Numbered from the stretch's first letter, positions 1 through 8,038 are shown. The stretch: 33,777 nucleotides of DNA from Clostridiales bacterium Firm_10 (GCA_001603025.1 LVAP01000063.1:1-33777); one strand, 5' to 3'. Notes: generated from the sequence alone by a model not told the origin. A program made the numbers and translations.

Positions 1-512
1 CCTGCCGCGCCTTTCAGGGGATTGCCGCCGCTCTCAATGTCTTCCACGATGCCGTCAATGAGCTTATTCAGCCTGACGCAGCACTCGTGAAGGCGGGCAA
101 GCAGTTCGATATCGCTTTCCTCAAGATCTCCGCCGCTGCCCAGACGTTCGATGAGCGAGGCGGCGACGTCGCCGGTCTGATTGACAAATTTGAGCGATTC
201 GGATACGGCTTCCAGCGATGCGGGAAGCGCGCTCAATCCGCTTTGCGCACTTGCCGCATCGCGGCTGATCTGCCCGAGCAGGGAGAGCCGCCGCGCGTTG
301 CTGGCGGTCAGCTGGGCCTTCTCGAGATTGACCTCGATGTCATTCATCAGGGACGCCGTTTCATAGAATGCGTGTTCATAGGACGCGCTGATGGCTGTCT
401 GCAGCGTATCAACCTTCGCGGCCTGTGCGCGCGCATAGAGGAGGAGTACGGCTGAAAGCGCCGCAAGAGTGGCGACAGCGGTGGACAAGGTGTGACGGCG
501 TGTGGTTTTCAT
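1..512 (-). CDS. ypeB: Germination protein YpeB, N-terminal part (runs off the window)
   Basis: YpeB is the spore membrane partner that SleB needs for stable incorporation and activity in the cortex. Seen: an ATG at 512-510 behind a GAGAGGTGA Shine-Dalgarno opens a frame with no stop to the left edge (170 codons). It starts MKTTRRH, followed by one hydrophobic segment (about residues 9-24, a signal anchor), then a helical region with motifs such as TAISASYEHAFYETASLMND, which resembles the YpeB N-terminal domain. The C-terminal PepSY-type domains would lie outside the window. It is the third gene of a minus-strand cluster after spoIIR and sleB, 54 bases beyond the sleB stop. SleB-YpeB pairing is well known and supports the call. 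Confidence 0.85.
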   Translation of the reverse strand, partial: MKTTRRHTLSTAVATLAALSAVLLLYARAQAAKVDTLQTAISASYEHAFYETASLMNDIEVNLEKAQLTASNARRLSLLGQISRDAASAQSGLSALPASLEAVSESLKFVNQTGDVAASLIERLGSGGDLEESDIELLARLHECCVRLNKLIDGIVEDIESGGNPLKGAA

Positions 513-566
513 GGGGGATCACCTCTCACAGATTCCAAGATGGGGCAGGCCGGAACGCAGGCTCCA

Positions 567-1256
567 CTATTTTGCAAAAGAATGGTTGCCGATCACGGTT
601 TTGACGGTTCTCGTAAGAACCCAGGAACCTGGCGCGACCATGCGCGGGTTGTAAAAGTACAGGCACCCTCCCGTCGGATCCCAGCCATTCATGGCTTCTT
701 TTGCGGCCCGGATGGAATCACTGTCCGGCGTTAGGTTGATGTTCCCGTTGCTCACAGATTCAAAGGCGTTTTTCTGGTAGATCACGCCCGAAATTGTGTT
801 TGGAAAGGATGCGGAGGCAACACGGTTCAGTACCACTGCCCCCACGGCAACCTTGCCTTTATAGGATTCGCCGCGGGCCTCGGCATAGATCAGGCGCCCC
901 AGCAGGTATTGGTCGGAAGAGACGGTCGCCGTGGAGGATGCCGCGGCGCTGGCGGAGGCGGTCAGCGTGACCCCCAGGGCGGCGGCGGTCGACGGCCCGA
1001 CCCGGCCGTCAACGGCCAGGCCGTTGCGCCGCTGGAACAGAATGACGGCGTCGCGGGTTGCCTCGCCGTAGCGGCCGTCCGCAGTACCGCTGAGGTAACC
1101 GTACTGGATCAGTCGCTTTTGCACCTTTGTTACGTTGGTACCGCTCGAACCCACCTCAAGGACGACAGCGGCGCGCGCTGGGAAGAAGATGGACAGCGAG
1201 ATGGCAATAGCCGCGGCAAAGCATGCCGTCATGAGGAAAACGGCGCGTCGGTTCAT
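567..1256 (-). CDS. sleB: Spore cortex-lytic enzyme SleB
   Basis: Lytic transglycosylase of the spore cortex, used in germination. The 229 residues have a signal-like hydrophobic N-terminus (about 7-30), a peptidoglycan-binding repeat (about 33-96, with GYLSGTADGRYG and FQRRNGLAVDG), an Ala/Ser/Thr linker (about 97-113) and a SleB/Hydrolase_2 domain (about 115-229). E126 in IYAEARGE is the expected catalytic glutamate. Length and order match Bacillus and Clostridium SleB. The start is set by GGGGAGGTCACC; the ATG overlaps the spoIIR stop by four bases (ATGA), so translation is probably coupled to spoIIR. ypeB follows. Confidence 0.93.
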   Translation of the reverse strand: MNRRAVFLMTACFAAAIAISLSIFFPARAAVVLEVGSSGTNVTKVQKRLIQYGYLSGTADGRYGEATRDAVILFQRRNGLAVDGRVGPSTAAALGVTLTASASAAASSTATVSSDQYLLGRLIYAEARGESYKGKVAVGAVVLNRVASASFPNTISGVIYQKNAFESVSNGNINLTPDSDSIRAAKEAMNGWDPTGGCLYFYNPRMVAPGSWVLTRTVKTVIGNHSFAK

Positions 1257-1798
1257 ATTGGTGACCTCCCCAGCAGCCTGGCCAGCCAGCGGCCCAGGCT
1301 GGAATAGAAAACGACGGGCGTAACGTCATCGGCATCCGCAGGCAGGCAAAGCGAGGGGAAGAGGACGCACCACCAGTTTTTGCCTTCGCCGCTGCCCAGC
1401 ACGATGCGGATCGCCCGGTATTCTCCCGCGGGCACTGTTACGGCGCCGTAGACGCGGTCCGGAAAGGCGTAAACCCCGGCGGAAGCGCTCGCTCCGCAAG
1501 TCGCGCCCCATTCGTCGAGGACAGCCCGCGCAGCTGATTCCAGCGTCTCAAGGTCTTTCTGCAGCAGCGTCCATGCCTCGTCCGGTGAAGCGCATTCTCC
1601 GAGGATCGAGGCGGCTTCACGCCTCACTGCGTCCCGCACGGCCAGTTTCACTCCCTGATCCCAGGCGCTGTTGCTCGCCGCGACGATGTGCAGGCGGATA
1701 TAGTCTTCCATGGCTGTATCTGCAAGCGCTTTCGGCGCGGTCAACAGGAGCCAGCCCACCGCCAGAGCCAGACACGCAAGCATTCGTCTTTTTTTCAC
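1253..1798 (-). CDS. spoIIR: Stage II sporulation protein R
   Basis: Secreted forespore signal that triggers SpoIIGA to process pro-sigma-E in the mother cell. Seen: a basic N-terminus and hydrophobic signal segment ending near ALA-DTA, then MEDYIRLHIVAASNS and KLAVRDAVRREA, and later PAGEYRAIRIVLGSGEGKNW followed by WCVLFPSLC. This is the SpoIIR signature, and 181 residues is near the usual size. I chose GTG at 1798-1796 because GGAGG lies eight bases upstream; a TTG two codons earlier is only two bases from that Shine-Dalgarno. The gene heads a unit with sleB and ypeB. A possible sigma-F-type promoter lies just upstream. Confidence 0.92.
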   Translation of the reverse strand: MKKRRMLACLALAVGWLLLTAPKALADTAMEDYIRLHIVAASNSAWDQGVKLAVRDAVRREAASILGECASPDEAWTLLQKDLETLESAARAVLDEWGATCGASASAGVYAFPDRVYGAVTVPAGEYRAIRIVLGSGEGKNWWCVLFPSLCLPADADDVTPVVFYSSLGRWLARLLGRSPI

Positions 1799-1835
1799 AG
1801 ACAATTCCTCCCATGACAGGCGTTTTTAATGTGAC

Positions 1836-1865
1836 AAGTTTGAGCAGATTTGTCATCATTTATGC
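1836..1865 (-). promoter_or_regulatory. Possible sigma-F/sigma-G-type promoter of spoIIR
   Basis: On the minus strand GCATA (1865-1861) is followed after 15 bases by GCTCAAACTT (1845-1836). This resembles the forespore consensus GYATA / GGnnAnAnT, with one mismatch at the second G. No good sigma-A promoter is visible here. spoIIR is sigma-F dependent in Bacillus, which makes the match meaningful, but short motifs occur by chance. Confidence 0.4.
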
Positions 1866-1885
1866 AGCCGCAGGCGGAAAAGGCC

Positions 1886-1912
1886 AAAAAAAACAGAGCC
1901 GAAGCGGCTCTG
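1886..1912 (-). terminator. Rho-independent terminator after ispE
   Basis: Minus strand: stem CAGAGCCG/CGGCTCTG with a three-base loop, followed by eight T. It lies 74 bases past the ispE stop and separates ispE from spoIIR. Confidence 0.9.
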
Positions 1913-1985
1913 AAAGGGATTTGGAGATTATGACATGCGATCAATGACAAATATGGTGGAAAAGAGTTTGAATGACGGAAAAAAC

Positions 1986-2840
1986 CTATTCAAATTCAAC
2001 GCCGTCGGAACATGTATCGGCGAGCCATATGGCAGGCCAGCGCGGCCTCAGCCGCTCGCAGGCGGCGATGGGATCGTCAAACACGCCGAAACAGCAGGAG
2101 CCGCTTCCGCTCATGCGGACGAAGGGGGAGCCTGCTGCGCGCAGATCCTCCAGCGCCAGGCTGACAGCCGGGCTGAGCGCCTGGGCGGACGCCGTCAGGT
2201 CGTTAAAGGCCAGCTTGTCCAGCCGCGCGTAATCGCCTGCACACAGCGCGTCGGAGGCTGCTCCGTGATCGGCGCGTCGGTTTGTGGAATGCTGGTCAAG
2301 GCAGCCGAACACCGCGCCGGTCGACAGGCCGCCGTCGGGCATGATCAGCACAAGCCCGGGGGAAGGCGGAGCGGGGAGAGCGGCGAGGCGCTCGCCTATG
2401 CCGCGCACACGCTGCAGGCCGCCGGTTAGGCAAAAGGGGAAATCGGCCCCCAGCGACAGTCCCAGCCTGCGGAGTTCCTCTGCCGGCAGGCGCAGGTTCC
2501 AGAGACGATTCAGCGCCCGGAGCGCTGCCGCCCCATCCGCGCTGCCGCCTCCAAGCCCAGCCATGGCAGGAATGCGCTTGACGAGGGTGATGTGCGCGCC
2601 GCCTGTGATTCCGGACGTTCGCTTCAGCAGCGAAGCGGCACGGCATACGAGGTTATCTTCGCTCCACCCGGCGGGGCCGCCGTCGATGGAGAGAGACAGT
2701 TCGTCCGCGGCCTCGAAAGTGAGCGTATCGTGCAAAGAGACAGACTGCGTGAGCATATCCAGTTCGTGGTATCCGTCACTGCGGCGGCCGGTGACGGCGA
2801 GCGCCCAGTTGATCTTGGCGTTGGCGCGCACGGTCAGCAT
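1986..2840 (-). CDS. ispE: 4-diphosphocytidyl-2-C-methyl-D-erythritol kinase
   Basis: GHMP kinase that phosphorylates the 2-hydroxyl of CDP-methylerythritol in the MEP isoprenoid pathway, in the cytoplasm. Seen: ANAKINWAL near the N-terminus (K9, usual substrate-site Lys), SDGYHELDML, the glycine-rich ATP loop PAMAGLGGGSADGA (91-104) and LGADFPFCLTGG (D133, expected catalytic base). The 284 residues match the family. ATG at 2840 has GGGGAGG eight bases upstream. The lipoprotein gene ends 15 bases before this start, so the two are probably co-transcribed; a strong terminator follows. In Bacillus ispE lies elsewhere, so the neighbourhood says little about function. Confidence 0.96.
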   Translation of the reverse strand: MLTVRANAKINWALAVTGRRSDGYHELDMLTQSVSLHDTLTFEAADELSLSIDGGPAGWSEDNLVCRAASLLKRTSGITGGAHITLVKRIPAMAGLGGGSADGAAALRALNRLWNLRLPAEELRRLGLSLGADFPFCLTGGLQRVRGIGERLAALPAPPSPGLVLIMPDGGLSTGAVFGCLDQHSTNRRADHGAASDALCAGDYARLDKLAFNDLTASAQALSPAVSLALEDLRAAGSPFVRMSGSGSCCFGVFDDPIAACERLRPRWPAIWLADTCSDGVEFE

Positions 2841-2855
2841 GGAGATACCTCCCCG

Positions 2856-3497
2856 TCAGGTGGTGGACATGGATTCGCGGATGACGTCGATCACGGTGGA
2901 AAGTTCGTCATAACTTCGGCTGGGCGCGGTGAAGTGCAGCAGATAGATCCGGCGGGAAGCGCGCACATAGCACACCAGCGCGTAGCCAGTGATGGGATCA
3001 TTCGTGTCCGGATCACGCGCGGTATAGCGCTGGCGGATGCCCGTTGTCTCCATGATGGCCACGTCTTTCTTAAATTCTCCGGCTTCGTATTCGGCATACT
3101 GCTCCTGAACGAGGGCCAGGAATTCGTCAAGCTGTGCAACGAGCTGCTTTTCCGTGGGACGCTCGGATACCACCTTGCTGGTGACGGCCAGGCGCGCGGG
3201 CGTTTCACCGGGGTCGACCGGCTCCACGTAGCTGATGGTCGACTTTCCGGGCTTGTTGATCCAATGCGACGGATATTTGAAAATCACGGCCAGGGTGGAA
3301 TTGGTGAGCAGGAAATACTGGTAATCCTCAATGGCGACCTTCGGCACATGGCTGGGCTCGGGCGTCGGCTCGGGCGTCGGCTCCGGCGTGGCGGTCGGTT
3401 CGGGTGTGGGCTCGGCGTCATTGTTTTTATCGTTGCTGCCGCAGCCTGTCAGCAAAAGCATCAGGCAGGCCAGCAGCAGGCAGAGCGCTTTCCGCAT
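2856..3497 (-). CDS. Lipoprotein with Pro-Thr-Glu spacer
   Basis: Exported lipoprotein of unknown function, 213 residues. It has a signal peptide with lipobox LTGC (Cys19), a low-complexity PTPEPT spacer (about 29-48), then a globular domain from about residue 52 with the phrase YQYFLLTNSTLAVIFKYPSHW and a C-terminus ending in a helix before SMSTT. The globular part resembles the PsbP/DcrB-like fold seen in many Gram-positive lipoproteins, but I do not recognise a named family. The start has AGGAG ten bases upstream. A consensus promoter precedes it, and ispE follows in the same unit. Confidence 0.85.
   Translation of the reverse strand: MRKALCLLLACLMLLLTGCGSNDKNNDAEPTPEPTATPEPTPEPTPEPSHVPKVAIEDYQYFLLTNSTLAVIFKYPSHWINKPGKSTISYVEPVDPGETPARLAVTSKVVSERPTEKQLVAQLDEFLALVQEQYAEYEAGEFKKDVAIMETTGIRQRYTARDPDTNDPITGYALVCYVRASRRIYLLHFTAPSRSYDELSTVIDVIRESMSTT
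3352..3416. repeat. Short imperfect tandem repeat coding the Pro-Thr-Glu spacer
   Basis: About five copies of a 12-base unit of the type GGCTCGGGCGTC (plus strand) encode the Pro-Thr-Glu-Pro spacer of the lipoprotein. Copies differ at single bases. Such tracts can change length by slippage in multiples of 12, which keeps the frame. Confidence 0.75.
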
Positions 3498-3539
3498 TTT
3501 TTCAATACTCCTCTCGGGCGGGCAAACCCGCGCATGTCA

Positions 3540-3568
3540 ATTATATCGGATTTTGCGCGCTTTGGCAA
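3540..3568 (-). promoter_or_regulatory. Sigma-A promoter of the lipoprotein-ispE unit
   Basis: Minus strand: TTGCCA (3568-3563), 17-base spacer, TATAAT (3545-3540). The short untranslated leader holds a small hairpin (GCGGG/CCCGC, 3518-3531) just upstream of the Shine-Dalgarno. Confidence 0.8.
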
Positions 3569-3654
3569 GGGGCTGACTGATCCTTCGCACAGGGCCGCGG
3601 AGGGAATTGCTGCGGCGAAGTATTGTTAATTGTCGGTGATACAGTCGATTTTAC

Positions 3655-3683
3655 TTGACATTCTGCCGCCTGAGATGTATTAT
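3655..3683 (+). promoter_or_regulatory. Promoter of the tRNA-Thr pair
   Basis: TTGACA (3655-3660), 17-base spacer, TATTAT (3678-3683), 34 bases upstream of the first tRNA-Thr. A perfect -35 and strong -10 suit a stable-RNA gene. Confidence 0.85.
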
Positions 3684-3717
3684 AAATATCGTGCTTTATG
3701 AAGCAGGGCTGAAATGC

Positions 3718-3793
<76 letters not shown>

Positions 3794-3814
3794 TTTTCAT
3801 CTTGCCCGGCACAT

Positions 3815-3890
<76 letters not shown>

Positions 3891-3892
3891 CA

Positions 3893-3927
3893 CCCGAAAG
3901 CCTTGATCATCATGGCTTTCGGGTTTT
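3893..3927 (+). terminator. Terminator of the tRNA-Thr unit
   Basis: Stem CCCGAAAGCC/GGCTTTCGGG with an 11-base loop, then TTTT, directly after the second tRNA-Thr. Confidence 0.9.
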
Positions 3928-3967
3928 GTCATTCTGCAAAAGGCGCCCTGTCGTGACAGGAGCGCAT

Positions 3968-3994
3968 AAAAAAGCCACGCTTCTTCAGCGTGGC
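3968..3994 (-). terminator. Terminator of tRNA-Lys
   Basis: Minus strand: GCCACGC/GCGTGGC with a seven-base loop, then six T, just past the tRNA-Lys 3' end. Confidence 0.9.
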
Positions 3995-4002
3995 CCGGCA
4001 CC

Positions 4003-4078
4003 TGGTGACCCATCGGGGATTCGAACCCCGGACACCCTGATTAAAAGTCAGGTGCTCTACCGACTGAGCTAATGGATC
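4003..4078 (-). tRNA. tRNA-Lys (anticodon TTT)
   Basis: 76 bases on the minus strand. Acceptor GATCCAT/ATGGGTC (one G-T pair), discriminator A, encoded CCA. Loop CTTTTAA gives anticodon TTT. It converges on the tRNA-Thr pair and has its own promoter and terminator. Confidence 0.97.
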
Positions 4079-4097
4079 GCGTTACGCAACGCCCACT

Positions 4098-4126
4098 ATT
4101 ATATACCAAATCTGTTGGGAGGTCAA
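4098..4126 (-). promoter_or_regulatory. Promoter of tRNA-Lys
   Basis: Minus strand: TTGACC (4126-4121), 17-base spacer, TATAAT (4103-4098), 20 bases before the tRNA 5' end. Confidence 0.87.
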
Positions 4127-4191
4127 GGTGCTATAAAAATATTAACATCGCCCCGCGGAATGGCGGGGCGATGCGCATTTTGCTGCAGCAA

Positions 4192-5421
4192 TCAGCCGAT
4201 GCGGGCAATGATGGCGGCAACATCGGCCTTCGCGGAGGCGATGAAATCCTCGTTGAAGGCATCCGCCTGCAGCGCCTTGACAGCTCTGTCGATCACGCGG
4301 GCGGTAGCCACGAAGCCATCGGCGGTCATGCCGCGGGTGGTCATGGCGGCGGTGCCGACGCGCACGCCCGAAGTGACCATGGGAGAGCGCTTCTCATTGG
4401 GCACGCAGTTCTTGTTCAGCGTGATGTCGCACTCATCCAGCGCGTTCTGCAGCGCCTTGCCGGTGACGTTCTGCTTTGTCAGGTCGACGAGGAAGAGATG
4501 GTTGTCGGTTCCGCCGGTCACGAGGTCGTAGCCCAAACGGATGAATTCATCGGCCATGGCCCTGCAGTTGGCCACGACGCTGCGAATGTAAGCCGTGAAA
4601 GAGGGATCGCACGCTTCAACCGCAGCCACGGCCTTTGCGGCGATGATGTGCTCCAGCGGACCGCCCTGGTTGCCGGGAAACACAGCGCTGTCAACCTTCT
4701 TGGCCAGTTCGGGCTTGCAGAAGATCAGGCCGCCGCGTGGACCGCGCAGCGTCTTGTGGGTGGTGGTGGTGATGATGTCGCATCCCGCCTCGAAGGGGGA
4801 AGGATGACAACCGGCAGCCACCAGGCCGGCGATATGCGCAATATCGACCATCAGCAGCGCGCCCACTTCGTCGGCGATGGCGCGGAAGGCTTTGAAGTCG
4901 ATGATGCGGGGATAGGCGCTCGCGCCAGCCAGGATCAGCTTCGGCCGGCATTCAAGCGCCTTTGTGCGCACGTCATCCATGTTGATGAAGCCATTGTCGT
5001 CTGTGTTATAGAACACGACGTTGTACAGCTTGCCGGAAAAATTCACAGGCGAGCCATGCGTGAGGTGTGCGCCGTTATCCAGGCTCATGGAGAGGATGGT
5101 GTCGCCGGGCTTCAAAACCGCAGCATAAGCCTCGCCGTTGGCCTGGCTGCCGCTGTGGGGCTGAACGTTGACGTGGTAGTCGGTATGGAAAACCTGCTTC
5201 CACTGCTCGCGGCAAAGATCCTCGATCCGGTCGACGATATGGCAGCCGCCGTAATAGCGCTTGCCGGGGTAGCCCTCGGCATATTTGTTGGTCAGGCAGG
5301 AGCCAGCCGCCCGGAGCACGTTTTCGCTGACAAAGTTTTCGGAAGCGATCAGTTCGATGGTTCGGGACTGGCGCGCTTTTTCTTCTTCAATCAGGCTGAA
5401 GATACACTGGATATCGCTCAT
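4192..5421 (-). CDS. glyA: Serine hydroxymethyltransferase
   Basis: PLP enzyme that interconverts serine plus tetrahydrofolate with glycine plus methylene-tetrahydrofolate. The 409 residues contain [62 protein letters not shown] and [14 protein letters not shown], whose Lys forms the Schiff base. The C-terminal [15 protein letters not shown] is also typical. The start MSDIQ at 5421 has AAAGGCGG about nine bases upstream; an in-frame GTG 13 codons earlier lacks a Shine-Dalgarno. The gene stands alone, divergent from nagB. Confidence 0.97.
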   Translation of the reverse strand: MSDIQCIFSLIEEEKARQSRTIELIASENFVSENVLRAAGSCLTNKYAEGYPGKRYYGGCHIVDRIEDLCREQWKQVFHTDYHVNVQPHSGSQANGEAYAAVLKPGDTILSMSLDNGAHLTHGSPVNFSGKLYNVVFYNTDDNGFINMDDVRTKALECRPKLILAGASAYPRIIDFKAFRAIADEVGALLMVDIAHIAGLVAAGCHPSPFEAGCDIITTTTHKTLRGPRGGLIFCKPELAKKVDSAVFPGNQGGPLEHIIAAKAVAAVEACDPSFTAYIRSVVANCRAMADEFIRLGYDLVTGGTDNHLFLVDLTKQNVTGKALQNALDECDITLNKNCVPNEKRSPMVTSGVRVGTAAMTTRGMTADGFVATARVIDRAVKALQADAFNEDFIASAKADVAAIIARIG

Positions 5422-5765
5422 GAATACAGACCGCCTTTCTGCGTCGAACAGAATCTGCACGGGGAGATGTTTATTTATTCTGAATTATACGGAACGAAAG
5501 GCATGCTTTCGAGTTGCTTTCAAAGAAAAAAACATTCATTCTCTGTTAAGTGACGCGCAAAACAAAACACACGCGGATAATGCCCAAACCACTCTGTGTT
5601 GCAAGCCGAAAAGAAGAACCGTGGCCCGGCGGCGAATATCTTCGGCGCGCACCGGAAAATAATCCCGCGGCAATGCGGAATTTTTGCAAATGGGTTTGAC
5701 TTTTTCTCAGAAAAGTGCGATACTATAGGCAAGGTTTGGAATACATTTTTGAGGAGGTTTTTCCT
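5422..5765. other. Divergent glyA-nagB intergenic region
   Basis: 344 bases without a gene. The nagB promoter lies near its right end. Toward glyA, a minus-strand TATAAT sits at 5489-5484 with no good -35, beside an imperfect dyad GAAAG-gCATG-CTTTC (5496-5510). A second weak minus-strand candidate (TTGCAA, then CATTAT) lies farther upstream. I see no riboswitch or T-box hallmarks. Confidence 0.5.
5696..5726 (+). promoter_or_regulatory. Probable promoter of nagB
   Basis: TTGACT at 5696-5701 with either GATACT (5719-5724, 17-base spacing) or TACTAT (5721-5726, 19-base spacing) as -10. Both fit only four of six bases. Confidence 0.6.
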
Positions 5766-6491
5766 ATGCAGGTGCTTGTTTTCAAGAATGAAGCGGAAGT
5801 GGGTAAGGCGGCCGGTATGATCGTCGCGTCCGAGATCATCAGGAAGCCCGATTGCGTGCTGGGCCTTGCCACCGGCTCCACGCCGATCCCGACCTATCAG
5901 GAAATGATCCGCATGAACCGGGAAGGCATTCTGGATTTCTCCAAAGTGCGCTCCTACAACCTGGATGAATACATCGGCCTCGCGCCCGATCATGTATGCA
6001 GCTATCGCCGCTTCATGAACGAGCAGCTGTTCGACCACATCAACATCGACAAGGCCAACACCCACGTGCCCTGCGGCATCGGCGCCGATCACGAGGCCGA
6101 CGCGCGCGCTTACGACGAAGCCGTCGAAGCGGCGGGCGGCATCGACCTGCAGATCCTGGGCATCGGCCACGACGGCCATATCGGCTTCAACGAGCCCGGC
6201 GATGAATTCGTGTCCGGCACCAACATCGTGACCCTGACCGACATGACCATCGACGCCAACACCCGCTTCTTCGAGAAGCGTGAGGATGTGCCGCGCCAGG
6301 CCATCACCCTGGGCAACCGCAATATCATGGCGGCCAAGCACATCATCCTGCTGGCCACCGGCAAGGGCAAGGCCAAGGCCATCGCCAGCGCCATCAAGGG
6401 CAATATCACCCCGAAGATGCCTGCCTCCCTGCTGCAGGTGCATCCCAACGTGCAGTTCCTCCTGGACGAGGAAGCCGCCAGCCTGCTGTAA
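5766..6491 (+). CDS. nagB: Glucosamine-6-phosphate deaminase
   Basis: Converts glucosamine-6-phosphate to fructose-6-phosphate and ammonia, the last step of amino-sugar catabolism. The 241 residues show VLGLATGSTPIPTYQEMIRM, SYNLDEYIGL (D67, proton acceptor) and LGIGHDGHIGFNEPG (D136, H138, E143, the expected catalytic set). GAGGAGG lies eight bases before the ATG; the in-frame upstream ATG at 5715 overlaps the promoter and was rejected. No nagA is adjacent. The hexosamine-kinase-like genes at 21-23 kb could feed the same amino-sugar pool. A strong terminator follows. Confidence 0.96.
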   Translation: MQVLVFKNEAEVGKAAGMIVASEIIRKPDCVLGLATGSTPIPTYQEMIRMNREGILDFSKVRSYNLDEYIGLAPDHVCSYRRFMNEQLFDHINIDKANTHVPCGIGADHEADARAYDEAVEAAGGIDLQILGIGHDGHIGFNEPGDEFVSGTNIVTLTDMTIDANTRFFEKREDVPRQAITLGNRNIMAAKHIILLATGKGKAKAIASAIKGNITPKMPASLLQVHPNVQFLLDEEAASLL

Positions 6492-6512
6492 CAGCATTCA
6501 ATCATACGAAAA

Positions 6513-6549
6513 GCCGGACCCGGCGCAATGCCGGATCCGGCGGTTTTTT
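6513..6549 (+). terminator. Terminator after nagB
   Basis: Stem GCCGGACCCGGC/GCCGGATCCGGC (one mismatch) with loop GCAAT, then GG and six T. Confidence 0.9.
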
Positions 6550-6564
6550 GGCGGGAGAGCAGCG

Positions 6565-7071
6565 TCACAGGCCGTATTGCTCGCGCAGGAACAGCATCAG
6601 CATTTCGTGGTAGCGCACGTGCCAGAACTGTCCCTCGGCCAGCAGGCGATTGACTTCGCTCACTGTGGCCCAGCGCGCGTCCGCGACCTCGCTTTTCTGC
6701 AGCCGCAGCGCGGAGACGGGGATGTCGGCCGGAATCATGTAAACGTCGGTGAAGTATTCCTTCCCCTTCATTGAGATGGGCAGGAGCGCACGCCCCATGT
6801 CCGGCGTGAAGCCCAGCTCTTCCTCTGTTTCACGGATGCAGGCTGTCCGTGTGTCCTCGCCCTGCAGGGCGGAACCGCCTGTGCAGAACCACAGGCCCGG
6901 CGCGAGCGGCCGGTCAAAGGCGCGCTGCTGAATGAGCAGCCTGCCTTGCGGGTTGATATACCAGGCGTGGATCACCAGGTGATTCATGCCCTTTGGAATG
7001 GGCTCTCCGCGCACCAGCGCGACGCCGGGAATGAGTTTCCGCTGATCGTCGTAGGCATCCCAGATTTCCAT
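6565..7071 (-). CDS. Nudix hydrolase
   Basis: Cytoplasmic hydrolase of a nucleoside diphosphate-linked compound; the substrate cannot be read from the sequence. 168 residues. The Nudix box spans about 66-88 (GSALQGE, then RETEEELGF), fitting GX5EX7REuXEEXGu. The N-terminal MEIWDAYDDQRKLI and VIHAWYINPQGRLLIQQR recall the YfcD/isopentenyl-diphosphate-isomerase-like Nudix group, so a housecleaning role or an IDI-like fold is possible. Start: ATG at 7071 with AGGAGG six bases upstream; the long in-frame extension is arginine-rich shadow of the neighbouring gene. It follows the FabG-like gene by 50 bases, probably in one transcript. Confidence 0.9.
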   Translation of the reverse strand: MEIWDAYDDQRKLIPGVALVRGEPIPKGMNHLVIHAWYINPQGRLLIQQRAFDRPLAPGLWFCTGGSALQGEDTRTACIRETEEELGFTPDMGRALLPISMKGKEYFTDVYMIPADIPVSALRLQKSEVADARWATVSEVNRLLAEGQFWHVRYHEMLMLFLREQYGL

Positions 7072-7121
7072 GATATCCTCCTGTCGGGCGCGCGTTTTGC
7101 CCGTTGTTTCAGATCGTATCC

Positions 7122-7856
7122 TCAGACGACGTATCCGCCGTTTACGCCGATCACCTGACCGGTGATGAACCGGGCGTCGTCGCCCGCGAGGAACGTCACG
7201 GCCCGCGCCACGTCCTCCGGCGTGCCGAGTCGTCCGAGAGGCGTTTCTCCGGCGAAGGAGGCCCGGACGGAATCGTCCAGCGAGGCGTTCATGTCGGTAT
7301 CGATGAAGCCGGGCGCGACGCAGTTGACGCGGATCCCGCTGGGGCCAGCCTCCTGCGCGAGCGCCTTTGTAAAGCCGATAATCGCGGCCTTGGTGGCGGA
7401 GTAGCACACCTCACAGGATGCGCCCGTCTGTCCCCACATGGAGGAAACGCAGACGATCGATCCGCTTTGGCGCGAAATCATGCCGGGCAGCACGGCCTGG
7501 CTGCACAGCGCCGCGCCCTTGACGTTGACGGCGAACATGGTGTCCCAGTCGGCTTCGGCCATCTCCGTGAACAGCCCGAACTGCGAGACGGCGGCATTAT
7601 TGACCAGCACGTCCACCCGGTGATAGCGGTGCAGGAGATCGGCGACAGCAGCGTCCACCTGCGCCTTGACCGACACGTCGCACTGATACCAGTCCACGTC
7701 GCATCCCTCGCTGCGCAGTGTTTCCGCCAGGGAAGCAGCCAGGTCTGCGCGGGTGCGGCAGAAGAACACCACGGCGCAACCCTGCCTGGCGAATGCTTCC
7801 ACACAAGCCCGGCCGATGCCGCGGGAGCCGCCGGTGATGAGCACGACTTTTTTCAT
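7122..7856 (-). CDS. SDR-family oxidoreductase, FabG-like
   Basis: NAD(P)H-dependent short-chain reductase, 244 residues. Seen: Rossmann motif TGGSRGIG (8-15), NNAA (86-89), N111, S139, and Y152-x3-K156 in CYSATK, which is a complete SDR active site. The C-terminal VIGVNGGYVV also fits FabG (3-oxoacyl-ACP reductase). No other fatty-acid genes are adjacent, so this may be a FabG paralogue acting on another ketone. ATG at 7856 has GGAGG nine bases upstream. The stretch upstream holds the tRNA-Pro terminator and I see no clear promoter for this gene. Confidence 0.9.
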   Translation of the reverse strand: MKKVVLITGGSRGIGRACVEAFARQGCAVVFFCRTRADLAASLAETLRSEGCDVDWYQCDVSVKAQVDAAVADLLHRYHRVDVLVNNAAVSQFGLFTEMAEADWDTMFAVNVKGAALCSQAVLPGMISRQSGSIVCVSSMWGQTGASCEVCYSATKAAIIGFTKALAQEAGPSGIRVNCVAPGFIDTDMNASLDDSVRASFAGETPLGRLGTPEDVARAVTFLAGDDARFITGQVIGVNGGYVV

Positions 7857-7887
7857 GGGCAATGCCTCCGGTTTGATGAAGTGAGAC

Positions 7888-7920
7888 AAAAAACAGGGTG
7901 GTGCTGACGCCATCCTGTTT
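7888..7920 (-). terminator. Terminator of tRNA-Pro
   Basis: Minus strand: imperfect stem with closing arms CAGG/CCTG and inner GGCG/CACC-type pairing (7917-7894), flanked by A-rich 5' bases and followed by six T. Confidence 0.75.
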
Positions 7921-7997
7921 TGGTCGAGGTGACAGGATTTGAACCTGCGACCTTTTGGTCCCGAACCAAACGCGCTACCAAACTGCGCTACACCTCG
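7921..7997 (-). tRNA. tRNA-Pro (anticodon CGG)
   Basis: 77 bases on the minus strand. Acceptor CGAGGTG/CACCTCG, discriminator A, encoded CCA. Loop TTCGGGA gives anticodon CGG, and the T-arm reads TTCAAATC. Confidence 0.96.
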
Positions 7998-8009
7998 ACG
8001 CCAGTGAGC

Positions 8010-8038
8010 AGTATAGCACAAAATGCGAAAAATGTCCA
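8010..8038 (-). promoter_or_regulatory. Promoter of tRNA-Pro
   Basis: Minus strand: TGGACA (8038-8033), 17-base spacer, TATACT (8015-8010), 12 bases before the tRNA 5' end. Confidence 0.8.

Noticed and set aside
4072-5553. Long plus-strand frame opposite glyA, and similar frames at 8142-9416, 13780-15135, 16467-17684 and 17815-18858
   Set aside because: Each lies opposite a well-supported gene, shows no family motif, and is a by-product of high G+C.
5715-5765. Earlier ATG for nagB
   Set aside because: It lies in the promoter; the ATG at 5766 has a perfect Shine-Dalgarno and matches NagB N-termini.
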